Below, piece by piece: positions 19,412-29,765 of a DNA stretch of 64,000 nucleotides (positions are counted from its first letter, which is position 1; every line of letters starts with the position of its first letter). The notes beneath the pieces are model-generated. The model saw only the letters and a list, made by a program, of their open reading frames with translations. It was not told the origin of the DNA and made no database searches. Source of the stretch: Ignavibacteriota bacterium. GTDB taxonomy: Bacteria; Bacteroidota; Ignavibacteria; Tepidaquicellales; OLB5. The DNA is taken from assembly GCA_003820375.1 (NCBI GenBank), contig RPQH01000003.1, positions 1 to 64,000 on the forward strand, written 5' to 3'. The translations under genes and the position numbers were made by a program.

Positions 19412-19912
19412 ATGCCAATAAACGAATCCTTAATCGCCGAGCTTCAGCAGGAAGCTTCTACAACCAGAAAAATCCTTGAACGCGTACCATTTAAAGACCC
19501 AAACTGGAAACCACATGAGAAATCGATGGCAATCGGGCAGCTTGCTGTTCATGTTGCAGAATTGCCAAACTGGATAAATGCAACCCTTGAACATGACGAA
19601 CTTGATTTCGCAAAAAGTGAATATAATCCACCGGCAGCATGTTCAGGTGCTGAGCTTGTTGAAATACTTGATAAAAATGTAGCAAGTGCTATGGAAATCT
19701 TAAAGAAAAGCAGTGATGAGCATTTTATGACCAACTGGACATTAAGGAATGGCAAAGAGATTTATTTCACTTTGCCTAAAATTGCTGTACTGCGTTCTAT
19801 GGTTTATAATCATATTATCCATCACCGGGCACAGCTTGGTGTTTACCTGAGACTGCTTGGCATACCGCTTCCCGGAAGCTACGGACCAAGTGCAGATGAA
19901 CAGATGAATTAG
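19412..19912 (+). CDS. DinB family protein
   Basis: 'MAIGQLAVHVAELPNWI...MVYNHIIHHRAQLGVYLRLLGIPLPGSYGPSADE'. Confidence 0.9.
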   Translation: MPINESLIAELQQEASTTRKILERVPFKDPNWKPHEKSMAIGQLAVHVAELPNWINATLEHDELDFAKSEYNPPAACSGAELVEILDKNVASAMEILKKSSDEHFMTNWTLRNGKEIYFTLPKIAVLRSMVYNHIIHHRAQLGVYLRLLGIPLPGSYGPSADEQMN

Positions 19913-19913
19913 T

Positions 19914-19995
19914 TTGTAGAGTTTGTAAGGTTTGTAAAGTTTGTAAGGTTTGTAAGGTTTGTAAAGTTTGTAAGGTTTGTAAGGTTTGTAAGGTT
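19914..19995. repeat. 9-bp tandem array (GTTTGTAAG)n
   Basis: GTTTGTAAGGTTTGTAAAGTTTGTAAGG..., immediately after the 19412..19912 stop codon. Confidence 0.95.
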
Positions 19996-20030
19996 TTCAC
20001 ACTTTATGAACTTTATGAACCTTATTAACC

Positions 20031-21485
20031 TTATAAACCATCTTCTATCTTTACACACACATTTCTCGGTTCTGTAAAGAATCTCAATGCTTCCAGTCCG
20101 CCTTCACGACCTACACCTGAGCTGTTCATTCCGCCAAAAGGTGTCCGCAGGTCACGCAGCATCCAGCAATTCACCCACACAATACCTGTTTTAATTTGTG
20201 CAGATACACGGTGAGCACGGGTTAAATTTTCTGTCCATAATATTGATGCTAAGCCATACTCTGTGCAGTTTGCTTTTTCTATGACTTCTTCTTCTGTATC
20301 AAAAGACTGAATTGTCACAACAGGACCGAATATTTCTTCCGTATTTGTCCGGCATGTATGTGTTAATCCTTCAATGACAGTTGGTTCAATAAACCACCCG
20401 TTTTTACATCTTCCATCCATATTTACCCTGTTTCCTCCGCATAATATCTTCCCGCCTTCTTCTTGAGCAAGCTCTATATACGATAATATCTTCTCCATAT
20501 GCTGTTTTGATACAATTGCTCCCTGCTCTGTTCCCGGTTTGTTGGGGTCTCCTATCTCAAGCTTCTTCACCCTATCAACAAAATCATTTTTAAATCTGTC
20601 ATATAAAGTTTTTTCAATAAAGATTCTTGAACCGCATAAACAAATTTCACCCTGGTTCGAAAATGATGAGCGTATCGTTGTTTCAAGCATTTCATCAAAC
20701 CTGCAATCGGCAAAGATAATGTTCGGATTTTTCCCGCCAAGCTCAAGCGAGAGCTTTTTAAACATAGGAGCAGCAATAGAAGCAATATCAGCTCCGGTTT
20801 TTGTACCGCCTGTAAATGTAATAGCTTTAATATCAGGATGAGCAGAAATTGCCTTACCGACCTTATGCCCGTAACCATGAACTATATTTAATACTCCTGC
20901 AGGTAATCCTGCTTCAATGCACAACTCAGAAAGTAAATAAGCGGTCATTGGCGTTATTTCTGATGGTTTTGCAATAACACAATTTCCCGCAGCAAGTGCA
21001 GGGGCAATTTTCCATGTAAATAAATATAGCGGGAGATTCCAGGGTGAGATAGCTCCAACTACACCAATTGGATTTCGCAAGGTGTAATTGATTGCTTTAT
21101 CCTCCATTATGTGTGCTTCACTGGCAAAATGAATTATAGCAGTTGCGAAGAACTCAAAATTCTTAACAGCACGGGGAATATCAACACTCTTTGCCAATGA
21201 AACAGGTTTTCCATTATCGATACTCTCTGCAATTGCAAGCTTATCGAGATTTTTTTGGATTAATGAAGCTATTTTCAACAAAATTTTCGAGCGTTCCTCT
21301 GCAGGTGTAACAGACCAAACAGGAAAAGCCTTTACAGCGGCTTCAACTGCACAGTTTATATCCCGCTCATCTGAATCAGGAATAAGTGAATACACCTTCC
21401 CTGCTGCCGGCTCATAATTATCGATGTATGAATCAGATAACGGAGAGATTAATTCACCGTTTATGTAATTTTTAATTTTGTTCAT
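20031..21485 (-). CDS. Aldehyde dehydrogenase family protein
   Basis: 'GAISPWNLPLYLFTWKIAPALAAGNCVIAKPSE', 'TFTGGTKTG', 'LELGGKNPNIIF', 'SNQGEICLCGSR'. Confidence 0.95.
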   Translation of the reverse strand: MNKIKNYINGELISPLSDSYIDNYEPAAGKVYSLIPDSDERDINCAVEAAVKAFPVWSVTPAEERSKILLKIASLIQKNLDKLAIAESIDNGKPVSLAKSVDIPRAVKNFEFFATAIIHFASEAHIMEDKAINYTLRNPIGVVGAISPWNLPLYLFTWKIAPALAAGNCVIAKPSEITPMTAYLLSELCIEAGLPAGVLNIVHGYGHKVGKAISAHPDIKAITFTGGTKTGADIASIAAPMFKKLSLELGGKNPNIIFADCRFDEMLETTIRSSFSNQGEICLCGSRIFIEKTLYDRFKNDFVDRVKKLEIGDPNKPGTEQGAIVSKQHMEKILSYIELAQEEGGKILCGGNRVNMDGRCKNGWFIEPTVIEGLTHTCRTNTEEIFGPVVTIQSFDTEEEVIEKANCTEYGLASILWTENLTRAHRVSAQIKTGIVWVNCWMLRDLRTPFGGMNSSGVGREGGLEALRFFTEPRNVCVKIEDGL

Positions 21486-21542
21486 AATTTATCACTCTAA
21501 ATCATTCAAAAAATCTTTGGCTCACAATTGATGCTGCCTCCT

Positions 21543-21845
21543 CTACACTTTTTCCAATACACTACGGAATGCAGTATATCTTCCGCCGAATTTTTCCTTT
21601 GTTTCCGATTGGAGGAATGCTGCATGCTCAATCTGGTATTTTTCATATTCCTCAAGGTCGTTTGCATAATATTGAATTGAATATGTTACTCCTTCCTCTG
21701 TTTCCGGTGAAAGCAAGCGGAATATTTCACTCCCTGTGAAACACCCTGTTTCCATTACCTGCGGAATATGCTTGGTTGTCATCCAGTCAAGCCAGTTTTC
21801 GTGGATTTCTTCATCTACATTTACTGTAACGTTATATACTATCAT
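21543..21845 (-). CDS. DUF4286 family protein
   Basis: 'MIVYNVTVNVDEEIHENWLDWMTTKHIPQVMETGCF'. Confidence 0.85.
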   Translation of the reverse strand: MIVYNVTVNVDEEIHENWLDWMTTKHIPQVMETGCFTGSEIFRLLSPETEEGVTYSIQYYANDLEEYEKYQIEHAAFLQSETKEKFGGRYTAFRSVLEKV

Positions 21846-22012
21846 TTTTTATTAATTAATTGAATAATAAGCTAAAATTGCAAATCATTATCAATTAATC
21901 AATACTTAATTTAAAAAATATTACCTGTAAATCCTTTTACGTGAAAACGGGCTTTTTGATGAATTACGTGGATTTACCCAATTTTCATTTTGTTTAAATC
22001 GCTGCTATTTTA

Positions 22013-22028
22013 TGTTTCACGTGAAACA
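22013..22028. promoter_or_regulatory. parS: parS centromere-like site (ParB/Spo0J binding consensus)
   Basis: Exact 16-bp palindrome TGTTTCACGTGAAACA in the 21846-22544 intergenic gap. Confidence 0.9.
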
Positions 22029-22544
22029 TTTGTATAAATTTTGCGACATATATTTTACCTGTTTTAGCACATTTGGGTAATACAATGCTATATGTTCATT
22101 AGACTTAACTATTAATTTCGTTTTCTTTGATTTTGTGCCGGTTTTGCTGTTTTTGATGTGTTTTTTATACAAAAATAATCACGCTATCTGCTTATTTATT
22201 TAATTGTTATACAGATATTTAAGGAGTTAGAAAACATTATTTCTATCTTTTACAGCAGAATGACAGCACGATGAACGTAAAATGTTTGTTTTTGCTTTAT
22301 ATTTAACATAATTGGGTTGTGAAGCTCCGGCTTTATATATTCATCCCCCCGAATTGCCAAAATGGGGCATAAATGAGAATGGCTTTGGAATTTTGTTTGA
22401 CGGGAATGTAAATCATCTTATAATTTGTATGTGTTATTGTCGCTGTAATGTATAATATATTGTGCAGGCAATTTGCTCAATATGGAACATTGGTTGGTAT
22501 TTTGTTATCTGTAATGAGCTTTTTATCTTATAAAAATAATATCA

Positions 22545-24707
22545 CTATTTTATTAATACCATTCTTCTTGTTTCTATAAAATCTCCGGCTTTTAAAGAGT
22601 AAAAATATACACCGCTGGAAAAATTTGAAGCATTCCATTCTATGTTGTAAGTACCCGGATGCAGTTCTTCATTAACAAGAGTTATAACTTCTCTTCCCAA
22701 TATATCATAGACAACTAATTTCACGATTTCCATTTCATGATTAGAGTTTGAAGGAATTTCAATTTTAATATGAGTTATAGGATTAAACGGATTGGGATAG
22801 TTTTGATAAAGTATAAATTTACCGGGTACTTTATTGCTGATTGGATCTATACCGATAGGTGTGCCTCCGCCGTTTGTTGTTTTAATTATTGTGCCATAAT
22901 CACCTACAGCATATCCTACCAGAGAGTCTACGAAGTATAAAGAATTAAGACTATTATAAGAACAAGTTCTTCTTAATTGAAACCAATTTATCCCTCCATT
23001 AGTGGTTTTAAATATCACACTGCCGCACTTAGCAAATCCAACACTTTCATTTACGAAAGATATATCATCAATAGAATAGTTGCAAATATCGAATTTTTGC
23101 CAGCTATTTCCGCCATTTGTTGTTTTCCAAACAGAGCCGTGATATGAATATCCAATATAATAACCACCGCCAATAAAACCTGTATATTCATTAATAAATT
23201 GTATATCAGCAGAATACATACTATCCATACCGGAAACTGCATTCCAATTTATCCCTGCATTTGTAGTTTTTCGAAATAGAGAACCACCTGCAAATCCCGT
23301 ATTTTCATTTATGAAATCCAGCGACCAATTTTGCGCCCCATTTGTATTACTTACCAATATCCAATTCATACCGCCATTTGTAGTTTTAATAAAGTTTCCA
23401 TATTTACACACACCATATCCTGTATTCTCATTAAAGAATTTTAAACGGGTAATTCCATAAGCATTTGAATATGTTGTATCGAAACTTAAACCTGTGTTTG
23501 TCGTCTTAAAGATTTTTCCATCATCCCATGAAGGGAAATACCAAATATCGGAATTTACTTTTCCGATTCCGCCATAATCTAATATGGGGAATTGATATGT
23601 TAACCAATTTATTCCGCCATTTGTGGTTTTAAATAAATATCCATATAGACCAACTGCAAACCCGGTATTGTAATCAGAAAATTGCACCTCCCATATAATA
23701 CTATTAATTCCATTATTTTTTTTAGTCCAATTTATTCCACCGTTGATAGTCTTCGCTATTACTCCACCATAACCGACAGCTATTCCGGTATTTGTGTTAA
23801 TAAAAGAAGTTTCATTTAAATCATTCCCAACTTCTGCATAGTAATAATATTGAACCCAATTATCTCCATTATTAGTAGTTTTGTAAATATAACCTTGAGT
23901 AATTAAAAAACCTGTATTAGAATCAATAAAATAAAAATTACCGAAATTAATATTTCCATTTGTCACCGCTATCCAGTTTGTACCTCCATCTGTTGTTCTC
24001 AGAATTTTGTTTGAAGGTGATATTGAACCACAAATAAACCCTGTTGAATTATTGACAAATATTGCAGAAGAAATCGAATATAAGTTAATTGAATTTTGAA
24101 CACTGTCCCATGTAATTCCCGAATCTGTAGTTTTTAAATTTTTAAGATGTTTTAAGCTGTAATAATTAATTTCCCGGACACTTATTATATAACCGGTTAC
24201 ACTATTAAGAAAACTAATTTTGCCATTATTAATAGTAGAATCATTTATTATTGTATTCCATGTTAAACCTCCATTACTTGTTCTAAATAATTTTATCCCT
24301 CCATAAATATTTCTTCCGGCTATAATAAAGCCAATGTTTGTAGAAATAAATTTTAGGTTTGGTGTTATAATATTATCTATTTGTGCCACAAAGGACCAGT
24401 TAACTCCGCCATTCACTGTTTTTATTATTTTAGATGAATCTAATAAAATATATCCGATATTCTCATCAACCATTGACATTGAAGTATTATAGGTATCAAA
24501 GCCGGTATATATCGCTTGCCAGTTATCGCCGCCATTAGTAGTTCTGAGAATGTTATCAGCATTTATACAAATCCCTGTATTTTCATTAAACATTTTTAAA
24601 TCAGATAATGCATTTCCCTGCGGTAAAGGGTTTTGCCAGAACCATCCGGATTGTGAAAATACTGTACCGCTAAAAAGAAATAAAGAAATAATTATTATAT
24701 ATTTCAT
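22545..24707 (-). CDS. Secreted YCF48-like repeat protein with T9SS sorting domain
   Basis: Many 'GxxxKTTNGGINW' units; C-term NYPNPFNPITHIKIEIP...SGVYFYSLKAGDFIETRRMVLIK. Confidence 0.92.
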   Translation of the reverse strand: MKYIIIISLFLFSGTVFSQSGWFWQNPLPQGNALSDLKMFNENTGICINADNILRTTNGGDNWQAIYTGFDTYNTSMSMVDENIGYILLDSSKIIKTVNGGVNWSFVAQIDNIITPNLKFISTNIGFIIAGRNIYGGIKLFRTSNGGLTWNTIINDSTINNGKISFLNSVTGYIISVREINYYSLKHLKNLKTTDSGITWDSVQNSINLYSISSAIFVNNSTGFICGSISPSNKILRTTDGGTNWIAVTNGNINFGNFYFIDSNTGFLITQGYIYKTTNNGDNWVQYYYYAEVGNDLNETSFINTNTGIAVGYGGVIAKTINGGINWTKKNNGINSIIWEVQFSDYNTGFAVGLYGYLFKTTNGGINWLTYQFPILDYGGIGKVNSDIWYFPSWDDGKIFKTTNTGLSFDTTYSNAYGITRLKFFNENTGYGVCKYGNFIKTTNGGMNWILVSNTNGAQNWSLDFINENTGFAGGSLFRKTTNAGINWNAVSGMDSMYSADIQFINEYTGFIGGGYYIGYSYHGSVWKTTNGGNSWQKFDICNYSIDDISFVNESVGFAKCGSVIFKTTNGGINWFQLRRTCSYNSLNSLYFVDSLVGYAVGDYGTIIKTTNGGGTPIGIDPISNKVPGKFILYQNYPNPFNPITHIKIEIPSNSNHEMEIVKLVVYDILGREVITLVNEELHPGTYNIEWNASNFSSGVYFYSLKAGDFIETRRMVLIK

Positions 24708-24896
24708 TTTCGTGTTGATGATTGCACAAAGTTAAAATATTATACCCGGTATTCCAAAGACATTTTTGGGGGTATTGACATGTGTTTTCAGGAGGATTTT
24801 ATCCCTGTCATGGCATTATTTGTTGATTTTGTTATGTAAATGCAATTATTATCAGGACATATTTTCGGGTCTGTGTCTTGTTAAGTGTTTGAAGTG

Positions 24897-25335
24897 ACCT
24901 TACGCAATAGTATAATACCCGGTTACCATTTGAGTATTTGTTTATAATTTCAGTTCATGTCCTCACCCGGATTGATTTCGGATTGAAAAGCTAATACCGG
25001 TTCATCGAAGTTAAGAGCTTTAACACAAAGAGCACAAAGGTTACAAATTTCACAAAGACAAGCTCTTAAAATTATTATGGTATTTCTTTGTGTCCTTTGT
25101 AACCTTTGTGAACTTTGTGTTAAGATTTAAAACTATGCAAACATGAAAAATCAATTTAATCTATGATTCTTTATTATAAATATTATACTTTTCGTTTTCA
25201 TCTTATTCTTTATGTTGCAAGTTTTTCAATCCGCAATTGGCAATCCAAAATCTGAAATCAATCAGGGGTGAGGATATGAACTGAAATTACCTGTTTATTT
25301 CTTTCGGTAACAAAAAGATTTATGATTTGCGTAAC
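24897..25335. repeat. MITE-like inverted-repeat element 1 (TTACGCAA termini)
   Basis: CCTTACGCAA...ATTTCAGTTCATGTCCTCACCC and the inverted GGGTGAGGATATGAACTGAAATTACC...TTTGCGTAA. Confidence 0.75.
25018..25131. repeat. CACAAAG-type inverted repeat nested inside element 1
   Basis: TAACACAAAGAGCACAAAGGTTACAAA...TTTGTAACCTTTGTGAACTTTGTGTTAAG. Confidence 0.8.
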
Positions 25336-25351
25336 GTCTCTTAGTAATTCA

Positions 25352-25623
25352 CCTTACGCAAGAGTGTAATCATAGGGTAAGATTTTAGTATTTGTATTTA
25401 ATTTCAGCTCCTGTCCTCACCCCCCGACCCCCTCTCCTATGATAAATGAAAGGAGAGGGGGAGACATAAAAATATAGAACTTGAGAAATAATAAAATCTT
25501 AAAAGTAAAAGGAACTCCCCCTCTCCTAACACCTATCATAGGAGAGGGGGTCGGGGGGTGAGGACAGGAGCTGAAATTACCCGTATATTTTTTTCGTTAA
25601 CAAAAAGATTTAGTTTTTGTAAG
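25352..25623. repeat. MITE-like inverted-repeat element 2
   Basis: ~45-bp arms ATTTCAGCTCCTGTCCTCACCCCCCGACCCCCTCTCCTATGATA and its inverse; related to element 1. Confidence 0.85.
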
Positions 25624-25913
25624 TTGAATTTAATGGTAATTTTCCTGAGATTTGATGTAACCGGTTTTAATTGCACATCCGGCAAAAAAATATTCCGGGC
25701 GGAATGCGTCAGGTCTGCCTTTAGGTTATTTGAAGCTGTCAATGGGTAATATAATATTTGAGTTATTAAAAAATTTTATTCTTGAATCAAAGTGTATTCG
25801 TGTTAAATAAGTTACCCATTGTCTTTGATACTTACCTAATCTTTCGGTTAATTGATGATGGCAATTTGAAAACCTTCCAACTTTCCAACCATTCAACGCT
25901 CCAATGCTTTAAA

Positions 25914-26028
25914 ATCCTCCGTATCATCTATGGGATTGCTTCGCTTTCCGTAAATTAAAGTTCATCTTCTACTTTAAAAACCTGATGAACCTTATGAACT
26001 TTACATACTAAGCCCGAGCTCGCAATTA
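25914..26028 (+). repeat. Dispersed ~115 bp element, copy 3 of 5
   Basis: CCTCCGTATCATCTATGGGATTGCTTCGCTTTCC ... GAGCTCGCAATTA. Confidence 0.85.
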
Positions 26029-26049
26029 AAAGCAATGTCCCTCACCCTC

Positions 26050-26838
26050 CTACAAGCAGCCAATCCTTCCGCCATCAAGAGGTAAGCTGGTTCCTGTAAT
26101 ATATCCTGCCAGCGGTGATGCAAGAAATGCAGCGGCATAACCGAATTCCTCCGGCTCGCCAAATCTCCCCGCCGGTATTTCCTTAAGCCAATCCTTTTCA
26201 ATCTCCTCTTCGGTTTTTCCTGAGCTTTCTGCACGTGCTTTAAACAATGAATACAACCGCTGAGTTTTTGTTGCACCCGGTAATATATTGTTAACGGTTA
26301 TACCAAACGGTGCAAGCTCGATTGCAAGTGTCTTTGACCAGCTCGCAACTGCTCCTCTTATTGTATTTGATACTCCAAGTCCTTTTATAGGCTGTTTTAC
26401 CGATGTGGAAATTATATTTATTATCCTGCCGTATTTTTCTGCCTTCATTCCCTCAATAAGCGATTGCACAAGGATTTGATTGCATACAATATGATTCCTG
26501 AATGTTTTAATAAACTCGTCTGTACCCGCAGCAACAATATCCCCGCCTTTGGGACCGCCGGAATTATTTACAAGAATGTGTACGGGAGGATTTTCAGTTA
26601 CGTAATTATTGAGCTTTAACCGAAGTGTTTCAGGTTCGGAAAAATCTGCAACTATAATATTATGGTTCTGTATCTTCGATGCTGCCAATTCCCTTAGTAC
26701 ATTTCTTAAAGCAACTTCATTTCTTGCTATAAGTGTTACGTTTGCACCCGATGATGCAAACTGCAATGCAATAGCTTTCCCTATACCCTGCGTACTGCCG
26801 CAGACTATTGCATTCTTTCCTTCTAAACTAATGTTCAT
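26050..26838 (-). CDS. SDR family oxidoreductase
   Basis: 'NAIVCGSTQGIGKAIALQFASSGANV', 'ILVNNSGGPKGG', 'LAGYITGTSLPLDGG'. Confidence 0.93.
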   Translation of the reverse strand: MNISLEGKNAIVCGSTQGIGKAIALQFASSGANVTLIARNEVALRNVLRELAASKIQNHNIIVADFSEPETLRLKLNNYVTENPPVHILVNNSGGPKGGDIVAAGTDEFIKTFRNHIVCNQILVQSLIEGMKAEKYGRIINIISTSVKQPIKGLGVSNTIRGAVASWSKTLAIELAPFGITVNNILPGATKTQRLYSLFKARAESSGKTEEEIEKDWLKEIPAGRFGEPEEFGYAAAFLASPLAGYITGTSLPLDGGRIGCL

Positions 26839-27938
26839 AATTTGATTTTTTGTGAATAATAAAACCCAAGCTGTTTCGTCAGTTCTTCCGGCAGTTCAGG
26901 CAATGACGAACGCGGAATCAAATATGTAGAAAGATTGAAAAGGTCTGTAAACACCCTGTGCTTTTCAATTGTCGTCATCAAATAGCTGTGCCCCGAAGAG
27001 CCGCCTGTACCTACCTTTGCTCCAATCATCCTGTGAACCATGAGCACATGCCTGTAACGCCACGTTGCAAACATTTCATCCATTTCAGCAAGTGCATTCA
27101 AAAAACGGAATGGAAGATGAAGTATTGGTTCATCACGGTAAAGATTGATAAATAAAGCCGCAAGAGTTGCCCTCAATGAAAGACGCACCACCCCCTCTTT
27201 TTCAAGCTCGTTATGTTTTTCTTCATCATAAAGCGCTTCGAAATGCTCAAGTGTTTTTGCATTTTGCTGAAGCTGTGTCTCTTTCTTTTTTTCCGATAAA
27301 GTGGGGTTGGTCAGAATTATCTGTCTCTCATTCTCAATCATATTTTCAACAGTGTTTTTATATTCTTCCCAGAAATCGAAGCCTGCAAATTTCAGGAAGG
27401 GCGTTCTTTCCAGCCATTTTTCCACCATTTCAAATAATGATATATTTTCCATCGAGGCAAGTATCTGCCGCCTGTGCTCTTCATTGAGTGCATTAAAATA
27501 ATCTATGTTATTATACTGCACACGATTTTCGGATTTTAGCCCAAGCTTGTTTTCTATCAAGCGGAACTGGTAACTCTGAAATCCCGATGCAGGAATTAAA
27601 AAATCCCTGAACTCAAGAAAATCAAGCGGTGTCATTGTTTCAATAACCCGTAATTGTTCCGTCAGGACTTTCTGGATTTCAATGATTCGCTGAATTCTTG
27701 ATACAGCCACGCCAATGCTTCTTTCATCAACAGATTCATCCTGGAACATTTTGCAAACTGAATCTATCTCATGAATTATTTGCTTGAACCATAATTCAAA
27801 TACCTGGTGAACAATGATGAACAGCATTTCATCATGCGCAGGCTGCCCGTACTCTTCGCTTTTTGGCTTTTGTGCATCGAGCACTTTATTTAACTGGAGA
27901 TACTCTGCATAATAGACCGGGGGATATGGTTTGTTCAT
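26835..27938 (-). CDS. Tryptophan 2,3-dioxygenase family protein
   Basis: 'VYYAEYLQLNKVLDAQKPKS...HDEMLFIIVHQVFELWFKQIIHEID...RYRHVLMVHRMIGAKVGTGGSSGHSYLMTT'. Confidence 0.95.
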   Translation of the reverse strand: MNKPYPPVYYAEYLQLNKVLDAQKPKSEEYGQPAHDEMLFIIVHQVFELWFKQIIHEIDSVCKMFQDESVDERSIGVAVSRIQRIIEIQKVLTEQLRVIETMTPLDFLEFRDFLIPASGFQSYQFRLIENKLGLKSENRVQYNNIDYFNALNEEHRRQILASMENISLFEMVEKWLERTPFLKFAGFDFWEEYKNTVENMIENERQIILTNPTLSEKKKETQLQQNAKTLEHFEALYDEEKHNELEKEGVVRLSLRATLAALFINLYRDEPILHLPFRFLNALAEMDEMFATWRYRHVLMVHRMIGAKVGTGGSSGHSYLMTTIEKHRVFTDLFNLSTYLIPRSSLPELPEELTKQLGFYYSQKIKL

Positions 27939-28044
27939 ATCTTTAATATTTTAAATTTTTGCAAGATAAGATTATTGAATTAATATTAAAAGTAATAAAT
28001 ACTAATCTCTTAATATTAAATGTAAACAATTAGGAATACGTTCC

Positions 28045-29214
28045 TTAACTTATTTTGAATATTGCGAATTTTAGATATGATGTTTCCTCCATAGCGGGAA
28101 TTCGCGGATGGTCTAAAGATGCACCGTTAAAATAGATTTGCTGGATTTTCCTGCCTGATTTTGCTGCTGCTAAGCTTACCGCTTCTGTAAAATCATTCTC
28201 TTTTAAGTGATAGGAACATGATGAAGTTACAAGGAAACCGTTCTCATTAACAATTTCCAGTGCCAGGCGGTTTAGCTTAATATATCCTTTAATTGCTGAG
28301 GGCAGGCTTTTGCGGCTTTTTGCAAATGCCGGAGGGTCAAGCATTACAACATCAAACTTTTTGTTTTCACTTATACTCTTCTCAAGAAAATCAAACACAT
28401 CTGCTTTTATAAATTCTTTCTCTGCAGTGAGGTTATTTAATTCGTAATTTATCTTAACATTATTTATCTCTGCATCAGAAGCATCAACAAATGTAACCTG
28501 TCCTGCTCCTGCATGAGCAGCGTGCATTCCAAATCCGCCCGAATTGCAGAATGCATCGAGAACTGATTTATCCTTAACAAGCTTTTCAATAAACTCCCTG
28601 TTATCGCACTGGTCAAAAAAGAAACCTGTCTTCTGGGTTTCATTAAAGTTTATACGGTACTTTAATTTCCCGTCATCAATTATTTCTTCCTTTATCCCGC
28701 CAAAATAAACTTTATCTTCATCAGACAAACCTTCGAGCTTTCTGAAATAGGATTCGTTATGAGTAAAGATTGTTTGTGCATTCATCAGGTTCTTCAAAAC
28801 ATTTACAATGGCATCGATATTCTTTTCCATACCTGCAGAATAAACCTGCAATACATAGCTGTCATTAAATTTATCGATGATTAATCCGGGAAGGTAATCG
28901 CTTTCACTAAAGACCAGACGGAATGAATTACGGTTAGGGTATAAAGCTTTCCGTAAAGAATACGCACCGGCAATTCTCTCCGATGCATACTCTCCGAAAT
29001 CACCGTTAAAAGAAGGATGGAACAACCGCACTCCGATGAGCGAATTCTTATTGTAGAATCCTGAACCCAATGGATTACCGTTACTCTCAAACAATTCTAC
29101 AATATCACCATTTTCAGCATTGCCTGTTATCTTACCAAACTCATTGCTGAAAACCCACAGGTGTCCGTTCTTTATGCGGCGTTCTTCATTCTTCCTTAAA
29201 AATACCTGAGCCAA
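28045..29214 (-). CDS. rlmI: Class I SAM-dependent rRNA methyltransferase (RlmI-like)
   Basis: N-term PUA 'RRIKNGHLWVFSNEFGKI'; 'KTGFFFDQCDNREFIEKL'; 'VMLDPPAFAKSRKSL'. Confidence 0.9.
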   Translation of the reverse strand: MAQVFLRKNEERRIKNGHLWVFSNEFGKITGNAENGDIVELFESNGNPLGSGFYNKNSLIGVRLFHPSFNGDFGEYASERIAGAYSLRKALYPNRNSFRLVFSESDYLPGLIIDKFNDSYVLQVYSAGMEKNIDAIVNVLKNLMNAQTIFTHNESYFRKLEGLSDEDKVYFGGIKEEIIDDGKLKYRINFNETQKTGFFFDQCDNREFIEKLVKDKSVLDAFCNSGGFGMHAAHAGAGQVTFVDASDAEINNVKINYELNNLTAEKEFIKADVFDFLEKSISENKKFDVVMLDPPAFAKSRKSLPSAIKGYIKLNRLALEIVNENGFLVTSSCSYHLKENDFTEAVSLAAAKSGRKIQQIYFNGASLDHPRIPAMEETSYLKFAIFKIS

Positions 29215-29218
29215 TAAA

Positions 29219-29605
29219 CTATAGTCTTTCTATAACGTTCTTAAGCTTTTGCGTAACCAGCTCTGCAACTTCGTTTAAGTTTGGATTACCGACCGACTGC
29301 ATTGATGTCATTGGATTTATCGCCGAAACCTGCACATCGCCGTTATCCTTTTCCTGCACTATCACATTGCATGGAAGCATAACGCCGATGTTTTCCTCTG
29401 TCTGCAAAGCTTTATAGGCAAGCGGAGGATTGCATGCACCAAGTATCCTGTAATTCCTGAAATCAACATCCAGCTTGTTTTTCAGAGTTGCTTTAACATC
29501 GATTTCAGTCAATATCCCAAATCCCTCGTTTTTCAGTTCATCGGTAACTTTAGCTATTGCCTCATCGAATGAAATGTTTACTGTTTTGCTGTTATGATAT
29601 GTCAT
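29219..29605 (-). CDS. DUF302 domain protein
   Basis: 'LKNEGFGILTEIDVKATLKNKLDVDFRNYRILGACNPPLAYKAL...IGVMLPCNVIVQE'. Confidence 0.93.
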   Translation of the reverse strand: MTYHNSKTVNISFDEAIAKVTDELKNEGFGILTEIDVKATLKNKLDVDFRNYRILGACNPPLAYKALQTEENIGVMLPCNVIVQEKDNGDVQVSAINPMTSMQSVGNPNLNEVAELVTQKLKNVIERL

Positions 29606-29659
29606 AATATTTTACATTCCCGCGAAAGCGGGAATCCCGTTAATGATTTAAAAAAATTT

Positions 29660-29765
29660 CAAAGACCAATCTGCAATCTGCAATCTTCCAATCTGCAATC
29701 TTCCAATCTGTAATCTTCCAATCTGCAATCTGTAATCTGTAATCTGTAATCTTCCAATCTGCAAT
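29660..29765. repeat. Tandem array of CAATCTG / CTTCCAATCTG units
   Basis: CAATCTGCAATCTTCCAATCTGCAATCTTCCAATCTG... Confidence 0.9.

Noticed and set aside
19815-20000. LQT-repeat ORF
   Set aside because: Pure translation of the 9-bp GTTTGTAAG array plus antisense of the DinB gene.
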